From contig NZ_SWCJ01000014.1 in NCBI RefSeq assembly GCF_005116665.1, positions 62,001 to 126,000 on the forward strand: a stretch of 64,000 bases of DNA, written 5' to 3'. The position numbers were made by a program, and so were the translations under genes. Within the stretch, counting starts at the first letter, position 1. The number at the start of each line of letters is the position of its first letter. The notes beneath the pieces were generated by a model that searched no databases, was not told the origin of the DNA, and saw nothing but the letters and a program-made list of their open reading frames with translations. This DNA is from Ferrimonas aestuarii. GTDB lineage: Bacteria; Pseudomonadota; Gammaproteobacteria; Enterobacterales; Shewanellaceae. Positions 48,053 through 58,334 of this stretch are shown here, piece after piece.

Positions 48053-49162
48053 ATGAATCTTGATTGGCAGTGGATTGATAACGATGACCAGTTGGCGCAG
48101 CTGTGCCAGCAGTGTCGCCAGCACGATGCGGTAGCGCTGGATACCGAGTTTGTTCGAACGCGAACTCTGTATGCCCAGCTTGGTTTGATTCAGATATTCG
48201 ATGGCACCACCTTGGCCTTGGTGGACCCATTAGCGATTTCCGATCTGACGCCTTTTTGGCAGCTATTGGAAGATGAGTCGGTGGTTAAGGTGTTGCACTC
48301 TTGCAGTGAAGATCTGGAGATCTTCGCGCAGCAGGGCAAAGTGCAACCCAAACCGCTGTTTGATACTCAGGTTGCAGGAGTGCTGCTCAATAAAGGCGGC
48401 GCCATGGGCTATGGCAAGCTGGTTCAAGCCTATCTGGACATTGAGCTGGATAAAGGCGAAGCGCGCACCGATTGGCTGCGTCGGCCTCTATCAGATAAGC
48501 AGCTCAACTACGCGGCGGCGGATGTGTTCTACTTGCTGAAAGTGTACCGAATGATGGATGAGGAGATTCAAACCCTTGGCCGTCACTCTTGGCTACTGCA
48601 AGAGGGTCAGCGATTGACCTCGGATCGCCTGTCTCCAGTGAACCCAGATTACGCCTACTTGAAGGTAAAAAATGCCTATCAGCTTCGCCCAGAGCAGTTG
48701 GCCATTTTACAATCATTGGCGGCGTGGCGGTTAAAGGTCGCGCAGCAGCGGGATCTGGCACTGAATTTTGTCATTAAAGACGCCGCGTTGCTTCAAATTG
48801 CTAAACGAGCACCTCACTCCATTGGCTACTTGGCTCAGCTTGATTGTCTGACTGAACGAGATGTCCAGCGCCATGGTCGCAACATCATCAATGCAGTTGC
48901 CGCCGCGAATGTGGATAATCCGCCCCCGCCGGTGGATCCATTGAACGCGGATCCAGAGTTTCGTGATGCTGCCAAGAAGGTGCGAAAGCTGCTACTGGCG
49001 CTCTCTGAGGAGCATCAGGTGGCCAGTGAGATGCTGGCATCGAAAAAGCTGGTGCAGCAGTATCTAAAGTGGCGATTTGCGCCAACAGAGAGCTTACCGA
49101 TTATTTTGCAGGGTTGGCGAGGCGATTTAGTTTCAAACGCCCTTTCTGAGCTGACGTTGTAG
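48053..49162 (+). CDS. rnd: ribonuclease D
   Basis: 369 residues. The 3'-5' exonuclease domain has DEDDy motifs: ALDTEFVRT, VLHSCSEDLEIF and YAAADVFYLLKVY. Two HRDC domains follow (AILQSLAAWRLKVAQQRDLA). It trims tRNA 3' ends. Three bases separate it from fadD. Confidence 0.93.
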   Translation: MNLDWQWIDNDDQLAQLCQQCRQHDAVALDTEFVRTRTLYAQLGLIQIFDGTTLALVDPLAISDLTPFWQLLEDESVVKVLHSCSEDLEIFAQQGKVQPKPLFDTQVAGVLLNKGGAMGYGKLVQAYLDIELDKGEARTDWLRRPLSDKQLNYAAADVFYLLKVYRMMDEEIQTLGRHSWLLQEGQRLTSDRLSPVNPDYAYLKVKNAYQLRPEQLAILQSLAAWRLKVAQQRDLALNFVIKDAALLQIAKRAPHSIGYLAQLDCLTERDVQRHGRNIINAVAAANVDNPPPPVDPLNADPEFRDAAKKVRKLLLALSEEHQVASEMLASKKLVQQYLKWRFAPTESLPIILQGWRGDLVSNALSELTL

Positions 49163-49193
49163 AAAAAGCATTCTAAAAGAACGAATTTTTATG

Positions 49194-49227
49194 AGCGACA
49201 TTTCCCCTAGGGAGGTGTCGCTTTTTT
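49194..49227 (+). terminator. terminator after rnd
   Basis: AGCGACA (49194-49200) pairs with TGTCGCT (49216-49222), with extra pairs inside, before a six-T run. Confidence 0.8.
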
Positions 49228-49389
49228 AGTGGTTCAGGCTTTTTTAGAGCGCTTGCTTTAAACAAATGTTCCAAATGAATGTTTAATTATCAACAACCTG
49301 TCTGGTCGTACCACTTCGTTTCTAGGGTTAAGTGCTTGTGTTTCTTGTTAATTCAATGTGGTTTTGGGGCTGACATCACCATGATCTTG

Positions 49390-49405
49390 TGTGATTATGG
49401 TCACA
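49390..49405. promoter_or_regulatory. CRP-type site upstream of second fadD
   Basis: TGTGA-TTATGG-TCACA has both half-sites of the CRP consensus TGTGA-N6-TCACA exact. It lies 74 bases before the ATG, a usual activator distance. The rest of the 49163-49478 gap holds the rnd terminator and an AT-rich stretch without a gene. Confidence 0.7.
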
Positions 49406-49478
49406 ATAACCGTTTAAAAAGCGAAACAAGTCGAATGTAAAACGGCATGGATAAGCCGTCTGGAGAAGGAGCGACAAC

Positions 49479-51149
49479 ATGGATAAGGTGTGGCTATCCA
49501 GCTACCCAGCAGGGGTGCCTCAAGAGATTGATGCGGATAGATATTCATCGGTAGTTGATCTGTTTGAGCAGTCGGTATCGCGCTTTTCAAGCCGTGATGC
49601 GTTTATCAACATGGGACGTACCATTACATACGAAGAGCTGGATAAACAAAGTCGAGACTTTGCGGCCTACCTTCAACAGGATTTGAAGTTAAGTCCAGGT
49701 GACCGCGTCGCCATCATGATGCCAAATCTGCTGCAGTACCCCATCGCACTGTTTGGTGTGCTGCGAGCTGGATTGGTGGTGGTAAACGTTAACCCGCTGT
49801 ACACCGCGCGCGAATTAAAACATCAACTGACCGACAGCGGCGCAAAAGCCATTGTCGTTGTTTCAAACTTTGCCGCCACCTTGGAAGAGGTAGTGGCAGA
49901 AACGCCGGTTGAACATGTCATTCTTACCAACCTAGGGGACCGCCTATCTTGGCCAAAACGGTCGCTGGTAAACCTAGTGGTTAAGCACGTCAAGAAGATG
50001 ATTCCCAAATATGATCTTCCTGATGCCATCAGCATGAACGCCGCCATCAAGCGCGGTAGCCGAATTCCTTTCAATAAACCGACCATCGACAGCGAAAGCA
50101 CCGCATTTCTTCAGTACACCGGAGGCACCACTGGCGTAGCCAAAGGGGCGATTCTGACCCATCGCAATATGCTGGCGAACCTAGAGCAGGTAAGCAGCTG
50201 GATTGGTCCAACCCTGGAAGAGGGCGAGGAGATGGTGGTTACCGCTCTGCCGCTGTATCACATCTTCGCGCTGACCTGTAACTGCCTGACGTTCATGAAA
50301 TTGGGCGGCACCAACTTGATGATCACCAACCCAAGGGATATGCCGGAGTTTGTGAAGATCATCGCCAAGTACCCGTTTACGGCCATTACTGGGGTAAACA
50401 CCTTGTTTAATGGACTGCTGAACACCCCTGGATTTTCGGATCTGGACTTCAGCAAGCTGAAAGTGGCCCTTGGTGGCGGCATGGCGGTTCAACAAGCGGT
50501 GGCCTCTCGCTGGCAGGAAACCACGGGGGCGCGCCTGCTTGAGGGCTACGGGTTGACCGAGAGTGCTCCAGTGGCTTCTGTGGCACCTTATGATTCTAAA
50601 GGGTATGACGGCACCATCGGTTTGCCATTGCCATCGTGTTCCATTCGATTGATCGATGAGGATGGTAATGAGGTACCTCATGGGGAGCGCGGTGAGCTTC
50701 AGATCCACGGCCCACAGGTGATGAAAGGTTACTGGCAGCGTCCGGAAGCGACCGCGGAGGTGATTGACGATGACGGTTGGCTGTCCACCGGCGACATTGC
50801 CACCATGGATGACCGTGGCTTCTTCAAAATTGTGGATCGTAAGAAAGACATGATTTTGGTCTCTGGTTTCAATGTGTTCCCCAATGAAATTGAAGATGTG
50901 GTGGTGATGCACGATGCGGTTGTTGAGGCTGCGGCCATCGGGGTGCCCAATGAAGTGTCCGGAGAGGTGGTGAAGGTGTTTGTGGTGACGAGTAAAAACA
51001 CCGACAAAGACTCCATTATTGCTCACTGTAAGCAGCACCTGACTGGCTATAAGATTCCGAAAATCATCGAGTTCCGTGACGAGTTGCCTAAGACCAACGT
51101 CGGTAAGATTTTGCGCCGGGCATTACGCGATGAGGAACAAGCGGCCTAA
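49479..51149 (+). CDS. long-chain acyl-CoA synthetase, second copy
   Basis: A 556-residue paralogue of the first fadD with the same start pattern ([22 protein letters not shown]) and motifs: [42 protein letters not shown] and [14 protein letters not shown]. The ATG follows GAGAAGGAG. Unlike the first copy it has its own promoter region with a CRP site, so it may be the nutrient-responsive copy. Confidence 0.93.
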   Translation: MDKVWLSSYPAGVPQEIDADRYSSVVDLFEQSVSRFSSRDAFINMGRTITYEELDKQSRDFAAYLQQDLKLSPGDRVAIMMPNLLQYPIALFGVLRAGLVVVNVNPLYTARELKHQLTDSGAKAIVVVSNFAATLEEVVAETPVEHVILTNLGDRLSWPKRSLVNLVVKHVKKMIPKYDLPDAISMNAAIKRGSRIPFNKPTIDSESTAFLQYTGGTTGVAKGAILTHRNMLANLEQVSSWIGPTLEEGEEMVVTALPLYHIFALTCNCLTFMKLGGTNLMITNPRDMPEFVKIIAKYPFTAITGVNTLFNGLLNTPGFSDLDFSKLKVALGGGMAVQQAVASRWQETTGARLLEGYGLTESAPVASVAPYDSKGYDGTIGLPLPSCSIRLIDEDGNEVPHGERGELQIHGPQVMKGYWQRPEATAEVIDDDGWLSTGDIATMDDRGFFKIVDRKKDMILVSGFNVFPNEIEDVVVMHDAVVEAAAIGVPNEVSGEVVKVFVVTSKNTDKDSIIAHCKQHLTGYKIPKIIEFRDELPKTNVGKILRRALRDEEQAA

Positions 51150-51205
51150 TTGATAACAAAGATGTGAACAATCAGGCGCTTCATGACATTTTGTGAAACT
51201 TAATT

Positions 51206-51237
51206 ACAGGCAATCTTCGGGTTGCCTGTTTCGTTTT
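51206..51237 (+). terminator. terminator after second fadD
   Basis: ACAGGCAA pairs with TTGCCTGT around the loop TCTTCGGG, followed by a broken T tract. Confidence 0.65.
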
Positions 51238-51353
51238 GTGATCCAGTTAGTATAATTGCGCGGCCATGTGTTGCTTAGGTACAGTTTGGCTTGCTTGAGC
51301 AACAACCTTGGCGTATTTCTATAGGAGTCCCCTAGAGGTAATGGAGGCCTTAA

Positions 51354-52343
51354 GTGCCGGTAAGATACCCCTTAGATTTTCGTTGGCAGCTGGCATTCGA
51401 TGCCATCGGTTTTGATCTGCCACGCTTGGAATCGGAAGCCAAACTGACGAAATGCAGTCTGGGTAACCCCAGTGCCACCGTCAAAGGTGAACAATATCTG
51501 CAGCTATGGCGAAGCATGGAGCAACAGCTTCCTCCGGCGCAATTAGCCCTGTCTTTGAGTCACCTCTGTGGTAGTGGCCGATTCAATCCCATGCTGCGGG
51601 CGATGGTCAGTTGCGATAATTTGCTGCAAGCCTGTGAACGCATGGCAAGTTTCACCCACGCGTTTGGACCGCAGACCATGTCGGTGGAAACCAAAGAGGA
51701 TCTGCTGCTAATCCACTTAGATAGTGATCTTCCTCAGCCCCTGTCGATGATTTTAACTCAGTGGCAGTTGCTGCTGACGGTTGCCCATTTGGCGAGTCGC
51801 CAATCGATTAACGTTACCTCCATTCAGCTAAAGCAGCCTGATGAACAAGCTCATTGCTGGGCTAAACAGTTCGGCGCACAGGTGATTCCAGCTCAATCGA
51901 ACACCCTGGTGATTGGCCGCGGCCAGGCCAGTTTGCAGTTTAAGCCCCTTGCCGATGGCGTGTGGCAGTTTTATGAGCAAGACGTTCTAACCAACATCCG
52001 CCGATTGTCGTCCAGTGAATGCGACGGTGAACGGGCGTTGTCGGTGCTGCTGAACGCGCTGCCTGCGGGCAAGATTCAAAGCAAAGCGGTGGCCTCGCAG
52101 ATGGGAATCGGTTGCCAGACTTTGCAGCGCCGTTTGGCAAGCAAAGACAAAACTCTAAAGAAGATTCAGGTCGAGGCTCGGAGGATGCTGCTCAACAGCT
52201 ATCTGAAGTTTGAGTACGTCAGCTTGCAGGAGCTGACTTTGCTTCTGGGTTTCGAGGATGAGAGCAGTTTTGGACGCGCTTGCCAAAAATGGTATGGCTG
52301 TACACCGAGACAGCTTCGCTCTCAGTGGCCTCTAGCCAGTTAG
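51354..52343 (+). CDS. AraC-family transcriptional regulator (OruR/ArgR-like N-domain)
   Basis: A 329-residue regulator starting at GTG. The N-terminal ~200 residues resemble the arabinose-binding-domain-2 group (DNLLQACERMASFTHAFGP), and the C-terminal double helix-turn-helix includes KAVASQMGIGCQTLQRRLAS and LLLGFEDESSFGRACQKWYGCTP. Target genes are unknown; it stands alone between fadD and the glycosidase and might control either. Confidence 0.85.
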   Translation: MPVRYPLDFRWQLAFDAIGFDLPRLESEAKLTKCSLGNPSATVKGEQYLQLWRSMEQQLPPAQLALSLSHLCGSGRFNPMLRAMVSCDNLLQACERMASFTHAFGPQTMSVETKEDLLLIHLDSDLPQPLSMILTQWQLLLTVAHLASRQSINVTSIQLKQPDEQAHCWAKQFGAQVIPAQSNTLVIGRGQASLQFKPLADGVWQFYEQDVLTNIRRLSSSECDGERALSVLLNALPAGKIQSKAVASQMGIGCQTLQRRLASKDKTLKKIQVEARRMLLNSYLKFEYVSLQELTLLLGFEDESSFGRACQKWYGCTPRQLRSQWPLAS

Positions 52344-52366
52344 TGAGTAGAGCACTATCACCAGAT

Positions 52367-52404
52367 AGAACAACGGCAGCCCAAGGGCTGCCGTTGTTCT
52401 TTTT
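52367..52404 (+). terminator. terminator after araC-type gene
   Basis: A fifteen-base stem from AGAACAACGGCAGCC to GGCTGCCGTTGTTCT is followed by T5. Confidence 0.92.
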
Positions 52405-52505
52405 AATACCTTGAAGATCACTGCAGCTGTTCCAAACTTAACTGGCAATTATGGCGGGTAATACGCCGTCAAATGGATTTTTAATTAGAAACACAGGAGG
52501 TGTTT

Positions 52506-54107
52506 ATGAGTGACCATCGTACTCAATGGCGTTGTTCGGTTACTGTAACTTCGGCAGGGCCGGTGGCGGCTTTAACCTGCATCAGCAATCAATCTGCGCA
52601 GACTCAGTTTAGAATTAAAGGGATCTGCTACTCTCCTTGTCCGATAGGTGCTTCCAATAAGGAGGGGGCTAATTGTGGTGATTGGTTTTGGGATACCTAT
52701 CAAGCAGGGGCAGCCACAATTACCAGTTGGGAGCAAACTTGGCGTAGTGATTTAAAAAAAATTAAAGCGCTCGGAGTAAATACCATCAGGGTTTACAGCA
52801 TGCTAAGCAAGCAGTTGCCCACTGAGTATAATGCCGATACAGTCTATACCCACCAAGCGTTTTTGGATGCCTGCTTCGAGCTTGAGCTGTTCGTATTAGT
52901 GGGGTTCCCATTACCACCGACATTGTTTGACTATGGACAGTCACCCCAACTTGGAGCCAGTTGGTGGGAAGATAATCTTACACAAACACTCACTGCTCTA
53001 GGGCAACACCCCGCTGTGATGGGGTTTGTGATCGCCAATGAGGTCGACAATAATACTGTCGATACCTACTCTCGTGATGCCGAGAAAAAACAGTATTGGT
53101 GGAGGCAAATTGAATCCATGGCGGCGAAAGCCAAAGCGGCTGCACCAGATAAATTAGTTGGCATTGCCAACCATGATGACCCGAAAATCCCTCGATTGTG
53201 TGAGACCGAAATGGCAGCATGCCCGAGTGTGGATTTCTGGGGGGTGAACAGTTATCAGCCTCAGAGTTTTAGTTCGGTATTCGGTGGCTCTAATAACGCT
53301 AAGGGCTATGCCACATTAGTCGGCAAGGCATTAAAGCCAGTCATTCTTACCGAATATGGTTTCCCCTCTACCTCTAGAACCACCGCTAACACCTTGGTGC
53401 CGGTTGAGATTATGTCGACGCAAGAGACGCAAACCCGTGTAGCTAAGGTGTTGGACTCGATGTTGCCCCAAGCTTATGCGGAACAGTTGAACTTAGGGGT
53501 GTGCTATTTTGAGTTTTGCGATGAGTGGTGGGATCAATCGGAGTACAATATTGTTAAAAACCAAAGCTGCCCCAAAGCTAAGGGCCCAAATAAACCAGAT
53601 GGTGGTGCTGGTGCGACGGGCTTAGTTCCGCCGAATAATTACACATGGTTTGGTGGCCCAATCGCCTGCGGTTTTCCCAATTATTATTGGGATAATGATG
53701 GTTTTGGTCTCTATTCCGTTGCGGTTGGACATAACCGTACTCCCTCACAGCCATGGAATTTTGAAAAAAATGAACCGGCGCTACCTCTTGATGAACGAGC
53801 TGCCCGTACGCCGGTGATAAAGGCGGTCACTGAATTTAATAGTATGTGCTTAATTAGTGGCTTTGTTAGTGAGATCACCCAACTTGATAACAACCTTGTT
53901 CAGGTTGCGATCAGCTCCAATGAATATGGCCGTATTCCTATTAGCGCCAAAGCGGGTACCTTAACGAACTACCTTTACGCACCGAGCGAATTGGACGACA
54001 AACAGGAGCAGTTACTTCAACAAGCTAAATCCAGTGGGGTTGGCGTAACGGTTGCGTTTACGAGCCGTCAAGGCTCCCGTCATTTGAGTGCGGTGGTTGT
54101 ACAGTGA
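52506..54107 (+). CDS. clan GH-A glycoside hydrolase resembling GH72 beta-1,3-glucanosyltransferases
   Basis: 533 residues from the ATG at 52506, placed five bases after AGGAGG. The region LKKIKALGVNTIRVYSM, the acid/base FVIANEVDNN and nucleophile ILTEYGFPS fit a TIM-barrel glycosidase of clan GH-A. GICYSPCPIG, the FWGVNSYQ strand and the many aromatics resemble the Gas1/GH72-type fold known mostly from fungi (by eye). No signal peptide or membrane anchor is visible. Flanked by terminators, so it is a single-gene unit. Substrate unknown. Confidence 0.65.
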   Translation: MSDHRTQWRCSVTVTSAGPVAALTCISNQSAQTQFRIKGICYSPCPIGASNKEGANCGDWFWDTYQAGAATITSWEQTWRSDLKKIKALGVNTIRVYSMLSKQLPTEYNADTVYTHQAFLDACFELELFVLVGFPLPPTLFDYGQSPQLGASWWEDNLTQTLTALGQHPAVMGFVIANEVDNNTVDTYSRDAEKKQYWWRQIESMAAKAKAAAPDKLVGIANHDDPKIPRLCETEMAACPSVDFWGVNSYQPQSFSSVFGGSNNAKGYATLVGKALKPVILTEYGFPSTSRTTANTLVPVEIMSTQETQTRVAKVLDSMLPQAYAEQLNLGVCYFEFCDEWWDQSEYNIVKNQSCPKAKGPNKPDGGAGATGLVPPNNYTWFGGPIACGFPNYYWDNDGFGLYSVAVGHNRTPSQPWNFEKNEPALPLDERAARTPVIKAVTEFNSMCLISGFVSEITQLDNNLVQVAISSNEYGRIPISAKAGTLTNYLYAPSELDDKQEQLLQQAKSSGVGVTVAFTSRQGSRHLSAVVVQ

Positions 54108-54144
54108 GGGCGAATTAGGGGCTGTTGGGCCTAAGAGTCTGAGT

Positions 54145-54169
54145 AACGGCAGCCATAGGCTGCCGTTTT
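54145..54169. terminator. terminator after glycosidase gene
   Basis: The ten-base stem AACGGCAGCC / GGCTGCCGTT with loop ATA is followed by T4. The core AACGGCAGCC recurs in the hairpin at 52367. Confidence 0.8.
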
Positions 54170-54192
54170 CGTAAATCAGAGCGTTATCTGTA

Positions 54193-55635
54193 TTAGCCTA
54201 GATCTTCAATTTCGTCGTTTTCGTCGCGAACGATGGTGGCGTACAGGTCATACTCATTGGCAAATTCAATGGAAGCCCACACCATTTGGCCAACTTCCAC
54301 GTCAAATTCGCCTCCAAGAATTACCTTTCCATCGATCTCTGGCGCATCGGTGTAGGCACGAGCAACGGCACCTTCATCATTGAGCTCGTCAACAATGACT
54401 CGCATTTCACTGCCTACGCGAGCTTGCAGGCGCTCGGCGCTGATTCGAGCGGCCATCTGCATGAAGCGCTGGTAACGGTCTTCCATCACCTCTTCATCGA
54501 TGAGCTCAGCCAGATCGTTGGCCACAGCGCCCTCAACAGGGCTGTATTTAAAGGCGCCAACACGGTCGAGTTGTGCTTCTTCCATCCAGTCCAGTAGCAA
54601 CTGGAAATCCTCTTCGGTTTCACCTGGGAAGCCGACGATGAAGGTGGAGCGAATCACCAACTCAGGACAGATCTGGCGCCATTTCTTGATCTGTTCCAGT
54701 GTGCGTTCAGCTTTGCCTGGACGTTTCATCGCTTTGAGTACACGGGGCGCGGCGTGTTGGAACGGAATGTCCAGATAAGGCAGAATCTTTCCTTCTGCCA
54801 TCAATGGAATAATGTCATCCACATGAGGGTATGGGTAAACGTAGTGCAGACGCACCCAGATCCCCATCTCAGCCAGTTTTTCACACAGGACTTTCATGTT
54901 GGTTTTCACCGGCATGCCGTCCCAGAATGCGGTCTTGTATTTGACGTCCACGCCATAGGCACTGGTGTCTTGGCTGATCACCAGAAGCTCTTTTACACCT
55001 GCCGCTTTAAGGCGCTTGGCTTCATCCAAAATCTCACCAATTGGGCGGCTAACCAGATCGCCTCGGAGCGCGGGGATGATGCAGAAAGTACAGCGGTTGT
55101 TGCAGCCCTCTGAGATCTTTAGATAAGCGTAATGACGGGGAGTCAACTTAACGCCGTGATCTGGGATCAGAGACGTTAGCGGGTTGAGGTCGGGTTTTGG
55201 CAGATGGTTGTGCACCTGTTCCAATACCATCTCATAGGCATGAGGTCCGGTAATGCCCAGTACTTTCGGGTGAACTTCGCGGATCTCATCCTCTTTGGCA
55301 CCCAGACAGCCGGTAACGATAACCTTGCCATTCTCTTTCAAGGCCTCGCCAATGGTATCTAAGGATTCCTGCACGGCGCTGTCGATAAAGCCACAGGTGT
55401 TTACGATCACCAGATCGGCACCCTCGTAGGAGTTGACCACGTCATAACCTTCGGTGCGCAGCTGAGTCAGAATGCGCTCGCTGTCCACCAAGTTTTTTGG
55501 GCAACCCAAGGAGATAAATCCAATACGGGTGCCACTGCCTTGGCCCATATCCGGTGCCACTTTGGTGGCGTGGGTGGTGTTGGGTTGAACGGCCTTAGGT
55601 TGGTTTTGACTTGGGTCAAAGTTCTCTACGGTCAT
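54193..55635 (-). CDS. rimO: ribosomal protein S12 methylthiotransferase RimO
   Basis: 480 residues from the ATG at 55635 (another ATG lies four codons upstream). An N-terminal UPF0004 domain with cluster cysteines (SLGCPKN, VNTCGF, VTGCLG) precedes the radical SAM domain, where CX3CX2C is C178, C182 and C185. A C-terminal TRAM domain completes it. It methylthiolates Asp88 of S12. It is about 40 residues longer than E. coli RimO because of an N-terminal extension rich in Gln, Asn and Pro. Confidence 0.94.
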   Translation of the reverse strand: MTVENFDPSQNQPKAVQPNTTHATKVAPDMGQGSGTRIGFISLGCPKNLVDSERILTQLRTEGYDVVNSYEGADLVIVNTCGFIDSAVQESLDTIGEALKENGKVIVTGCLGAKEDEIREVHPKVLGITGPHAYEMVLEQVHNHLPKPDLNPLTSLIPDHGVKLTPRHYAYLKISEGCNNRCTFCIIPALRGDLVSRPIGEILDEAKRLKAAGVKELLVISQDTSAYGVDVKYKTAFWDGMPVKTNMKVLCEKLAEMGIWVRLHYVYPYPHVDDIIPLMAEGKILPYLDIPFQHAAPRVLKAMKRPGKAERTLEQIKKWRQICPELVIRSTFIVGFPGETEEDFQLLLDWMEEAQLDRVGAFKYSPVEGAVANDLAELIDEEVMEDRYQRFMQMAARISAERLQARVGSEMRVIVDELNDEGAVARAYTDAPEIDGKVILGGEFDVEVGQMVWASIEFANEYDLYATIVRDENDEIEDLG

Positions 55636-55851
55636 AGTTGCCTGCAAAATGAGCTACGGAATCAAAAAGTGAGGCGGGATTATACACCGTTATGCGTAAA
55701 GGGGCAGGGCTTTTAGCTTGGTGTTGGTCTCGGTCAAGCGGTGTCAGAAACCGATAGCTGGGGGAGAGGGAGTTCGAAAGTATGCCGTTATTGCACAGGA
55801 GTAAGAGTTGAATAAAAGCTGGTATGATGGCAGCTCATTTGTTTAAGAGAG

Positions 55852-56304
55852 ATGTCTGTGACCATTTACGTCGACGCCGATGCCTGCCCTGGGGTGATCA
55901 AAGAGATACTGTTCCGTGCAGCCGAACGCACTCAAACTTCGCTGGTGCTGATTGCCAATCACAGTATGCGTACCCCGCCTTCGGCTTACATTCGCTCCAT
56001 TGTGGTGCCCAAGGGCTTCGATGTGGCCGATCATGAAATCGTACAACGTTGTGAAGCGGGAGATCTGATTATTACGGCGGATATCCCTTTGGCGGCGGAA
56101 GTGATTGAGAAGGGCGCATTGGCACTCAATCCCAGAGGGGAACTGTATACCACCGCCAATATCGGCGCTCGGCTGAATATGCGTGATTTTATGGATACCA
56201 TGCGAGCCAGCGGTTTGGAGAGCTCTGGACCACCACCTTTAAGTCAATCGGATCGCAAGTTGTTTGCCTCAAAGCTAGACGAATGGCTTGCCAAGAGCAG
56301 CTAA
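55852..56304 (+). CDS. yaiI: YaiI/YqxD family protein (UPF0178)
   Basis: A 150-residue PIN-like protein with [20 protein letters not shown] at the start and [19 protein letters not shown] later, both diagnostic of UPF0178. Function unproven; the conserved acidic residues suggest a nuclease fold. Confidence 0.88.
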   Translation: MSVTIYVDADACPGVIKEILFRAAERTQTSLVLIANHSMRTPPSAYIRSIVVPKGFDVADHEIVQRCEAGDLIITADIPLAAEVIEKGALALNPRGELYTTANIGARLNMRDFMDTMRASGLESSGPPPLSQSDRKLFASKLDEWLAKSS

Positions 56305-56423
56305 TTAGATACTGCTTGATTTTCCTAGTTATTTCTTACTATCTGCTGTTTTTTCTTGGTATTCACTCGGTTTTAAGGAAGAATGGAATTCAAGTGATAG
56401 AGATTTAAACTAGGGGTAATAAT

Positions 56424-56816
56424 ATGGACGTCAACCCAGTAGAGTCATTTAATATCAACTACAACTTATCTGTTTGGTTTGACATTCCCGTTGTAGATTT
56501 AGACCGCGCTATCGCCTTCTATGCCCGTGTGTTGGACACCGATGTGGTAAGTGAAGTGATTGACGGTATTCGCTATGGCCTTATTCGCTCAGAGTTCGGT
56601 AATGGTGGTTGTTTGATGGTGGATGAGATCCGCATCACTAGTCAGCAAGGGCCGCTTATCTACCTGAATGTCTACGGACGCTTAGCACAAGCGGTGGACC
56701 GAGTCACCGACATGGGGGGAGCGGTACTTGAGGGGATTCATCCTTTAGGCCGTTGGGGACATCGTGCGATCATCCTCGACTCAGAGGGGAACCGTTTGGC
56801 GTTGCACTCATTTTAA
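56424..56816 (+). CDS. VOC-family (glyoxalase/bleomycin-resistance-like) protein
   Basis: A 130-residue protein with paired beta-alpha-beta-beta-beta modules (VWFDIPVVDLDRAIAFYARV ... HRAIILDSEGNRLALHSF). PhnB/YraH-like group of unknown substrate; metal ligands cannot be assigned with confidence. Confidence 0.8.
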   Translation: MDVNPVESFNINYNLSVWFDIPVVDLDRAIAFYARVLDTDVVSEVIDGIRYGLIRSEFGNGGCLMVDEIRITSQQGPLIYLNVYGRLAQAVDRVTDMGGAVLEGIHPLGRWGHRAIILDSEGNRLALHSF

Positions 56817-56947
56817 GTTGTCTTAGTTGAGGTTGCGTTTGGTAACGAGCGTAACCCCAAACCTCTCAAATTCTTCAAAATAACTCCTTTTAACCCGCAG
56901 AGATTGGCTAAACTTACCGCTTCCATTTGCTTACTGAGGTGGCAGTG

Positions 56948-57253
56948 ATGAGCCAAGTCAGCCCACAAATGGAATGGACTCTGCTTCCCCCCCTTACGGA
57001 TGAGTTACCTTACACCTTCGACAATGGTGCCGCCTTCAATGGCTTCAACGCCGAGTGCGACCATTGCGGCGACATGATTGAACTTCCCTTGATTAAAGGC
57101 CGTATGGCTACGGTTGCGGGTAACCGGTGTGTATTGATGGCCGCAGCGGAATGCCCCAGTTGCAGTGGCGTATGCCACTATCACTATCTGCTGAATGCGG
57201 AAGGGGAACTGTCTGCTGAGCGTCTTGATCACAGTCAGTATAAGGAGCAGTAG
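56948..57253 (+). CDS. small zinc-ribbon-like hypothetical protein
   Basis: 101 residues from the ATG at 56948 (a TTG seven codons upstream is possible). Two CxxC pairs, AECDHCGDMIEL and AECPSCSGVCHYHY, probably bind zinc. The second is CxxCxxxC-rich. No family recognised. Confidence 0.65.
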   Translation: MSQVSPQMEWTLLPPLTDELPYTFDNGAAFNGFNAECDHCGDMIELPLIKGRMATVAGNRCVLMAAAECPSCSGVCHYHYLLNAEGELSAERLDHSQYKEQ

Positions 57254-57309
57254 CCTTCACTATTGGTTGTGCTCCAATGGCTGATCAACGGAAACTGTTC
57301 GATGTGGAG

Positions 57310-57669
57310 TTACATATCGATGATGTCGTTGACTTTATCTGGGTCGATGTCGAATTGGGGTTTGGCGCGCTTTTTGGCGTTTTCCTCTTCGATCAGCCAG
57401 TAGGGTTTACGTACAAAGCCGAGGTGGTAGGCGACTTGCTCTAAAACCACCTGGTGTTCGCCGATTCTGAGAATGGAGAAGCTGCGCTCCATGCCGAGGA
57501 TTTTGCCTTTTGGAGATTCGCTTAGGCAGCGGTTTAGCATCTCCATCTGCTCAGCTTTTTGAGCATCGGAGGGAATAGACTGCGGGTCAACACTGCCCAC
57601 CACAATGCGATGCACAAAAGACACATTGGTAAGGTCGAACGTTTCGCTGTGGGATTGAGAAGTGATCAC
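57310..57669 (-). CDS. hypothetical protein of the DUF2589 cassette
   Basis: A 119-residue soluble protein, mixed alpha/beta, with no signal peptide. The region VHRIVVGSVDPQSIPSD and GKILGMERSFSILRIGEHQ is not recognised. It is the last gene of a four-gene minus-strand run, twenty bases after the DUF2589 protein. Confidence 0.65.
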   Translation of the reverse strand: MITSQSHSETFDLTNVSFVHRIVVGSVDPQSIPSDAQKAEQMEMLNRCLSESPKGKILGMERSFSILRIGEHQVVLEQVAYHLGFVRKPYWLIEEENAKKRAKPQFDIDPDKVNDIIDM

Positions 57670-57689
57670 CGCAGTCTCCTTTTTAGTGG

Positions 57690-58313
57690 TTAGCTGCCTG
57701 AGGGCGCAGCGGCAGGGGAATCAGCTGGAGTTGGAGCAATGGACTGCTGCAGAATGTCCAGTACGCGAGATAGGCCCTCAGGGGTACCCGACTGCTTGGC
57801 GGTTACGCGTACTGCGTATTTGGCGCTGTTATCGCTTTTACGTTGAGTCTCTTTAGAAGAGGCCACGGAACCTTGCACTTTAGCGCGTACCTTGAACAGA
57901 CCAGCGTTGTAGGTGGCTTCAGCTTCCAGTGAGGCTTTCATGTCTTTTTTAGAGGTTTCAGAGAATGACGATTTCACTTCCATATTGAAGGAAACATCAA
58001 CGTTATCCACCTGTAGGGTAGGCACAGAGACGATTGAGATGAAAGGAACTTTTACTTCGTAGTCGCGCTTTTGCACTTCAACTGAACCGTCAGGCTTTAC
58101 CACTTCCTCCGGCTTGGAGAAAGCGAAGTTCACCATGCGCACCTCTTTCTTCTTAGTGGTGGCATTGGTTTCGAAGCCAACGGTTTCAATGAAATCCGAG
58201 GTGGCGCGGGCTAGGGTAATTTGAGAATCGCAGGCCGCACTCAGCGGGCCACCAATCAGGTTTTCCATCGGCAAGCCTTGGAATTGATCGGACATTTTCA
58301 CTAAATCAGACAT
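57690..58313 (-). CDS. DUF2589-family protein, copy 1
   Basis: A 207-residue protein. LPMENLIGGPLSAACDSQIT and LARATSDFIETVGF match the N-terminal DUF2589 signature, and VPFISIVSVPTLQVDNVDVSF the central beta region. The C-terminal EGLSRVLDILQQSIAP helix is shared with copy 2. No signal peptide; function unknown for the family. Confidence 0.8.
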   Translation of the reverse strand: MSDLVKMSDQFQGLPMENLIGGPLSAACDSQITLARATSDFIETVGFETNATTKKKEVRMVNFAFSKPEEVVKPDGSVEVQKRDYEVKVPFISIVSVPTLQVDNVDVSFNMEVKSSFSETSKKDMKASLEAEATYNAGLFKVRAKVQGSVASSKETQRKSDNSAKYAVRVTAKQSGTPEGLSRVLDILQQSIAPTPADSPAAAPSGS

Positions 58314-58334
58314 GGAATTTTTCCTTCCTTTGAA

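Noticed and set aside
49245..49310. PsrA/FadR-type box upstream of the second fadD
   Set aside because: AAAC-AAAT-GTT-like sequence is present but too weak and AT-rich to call.
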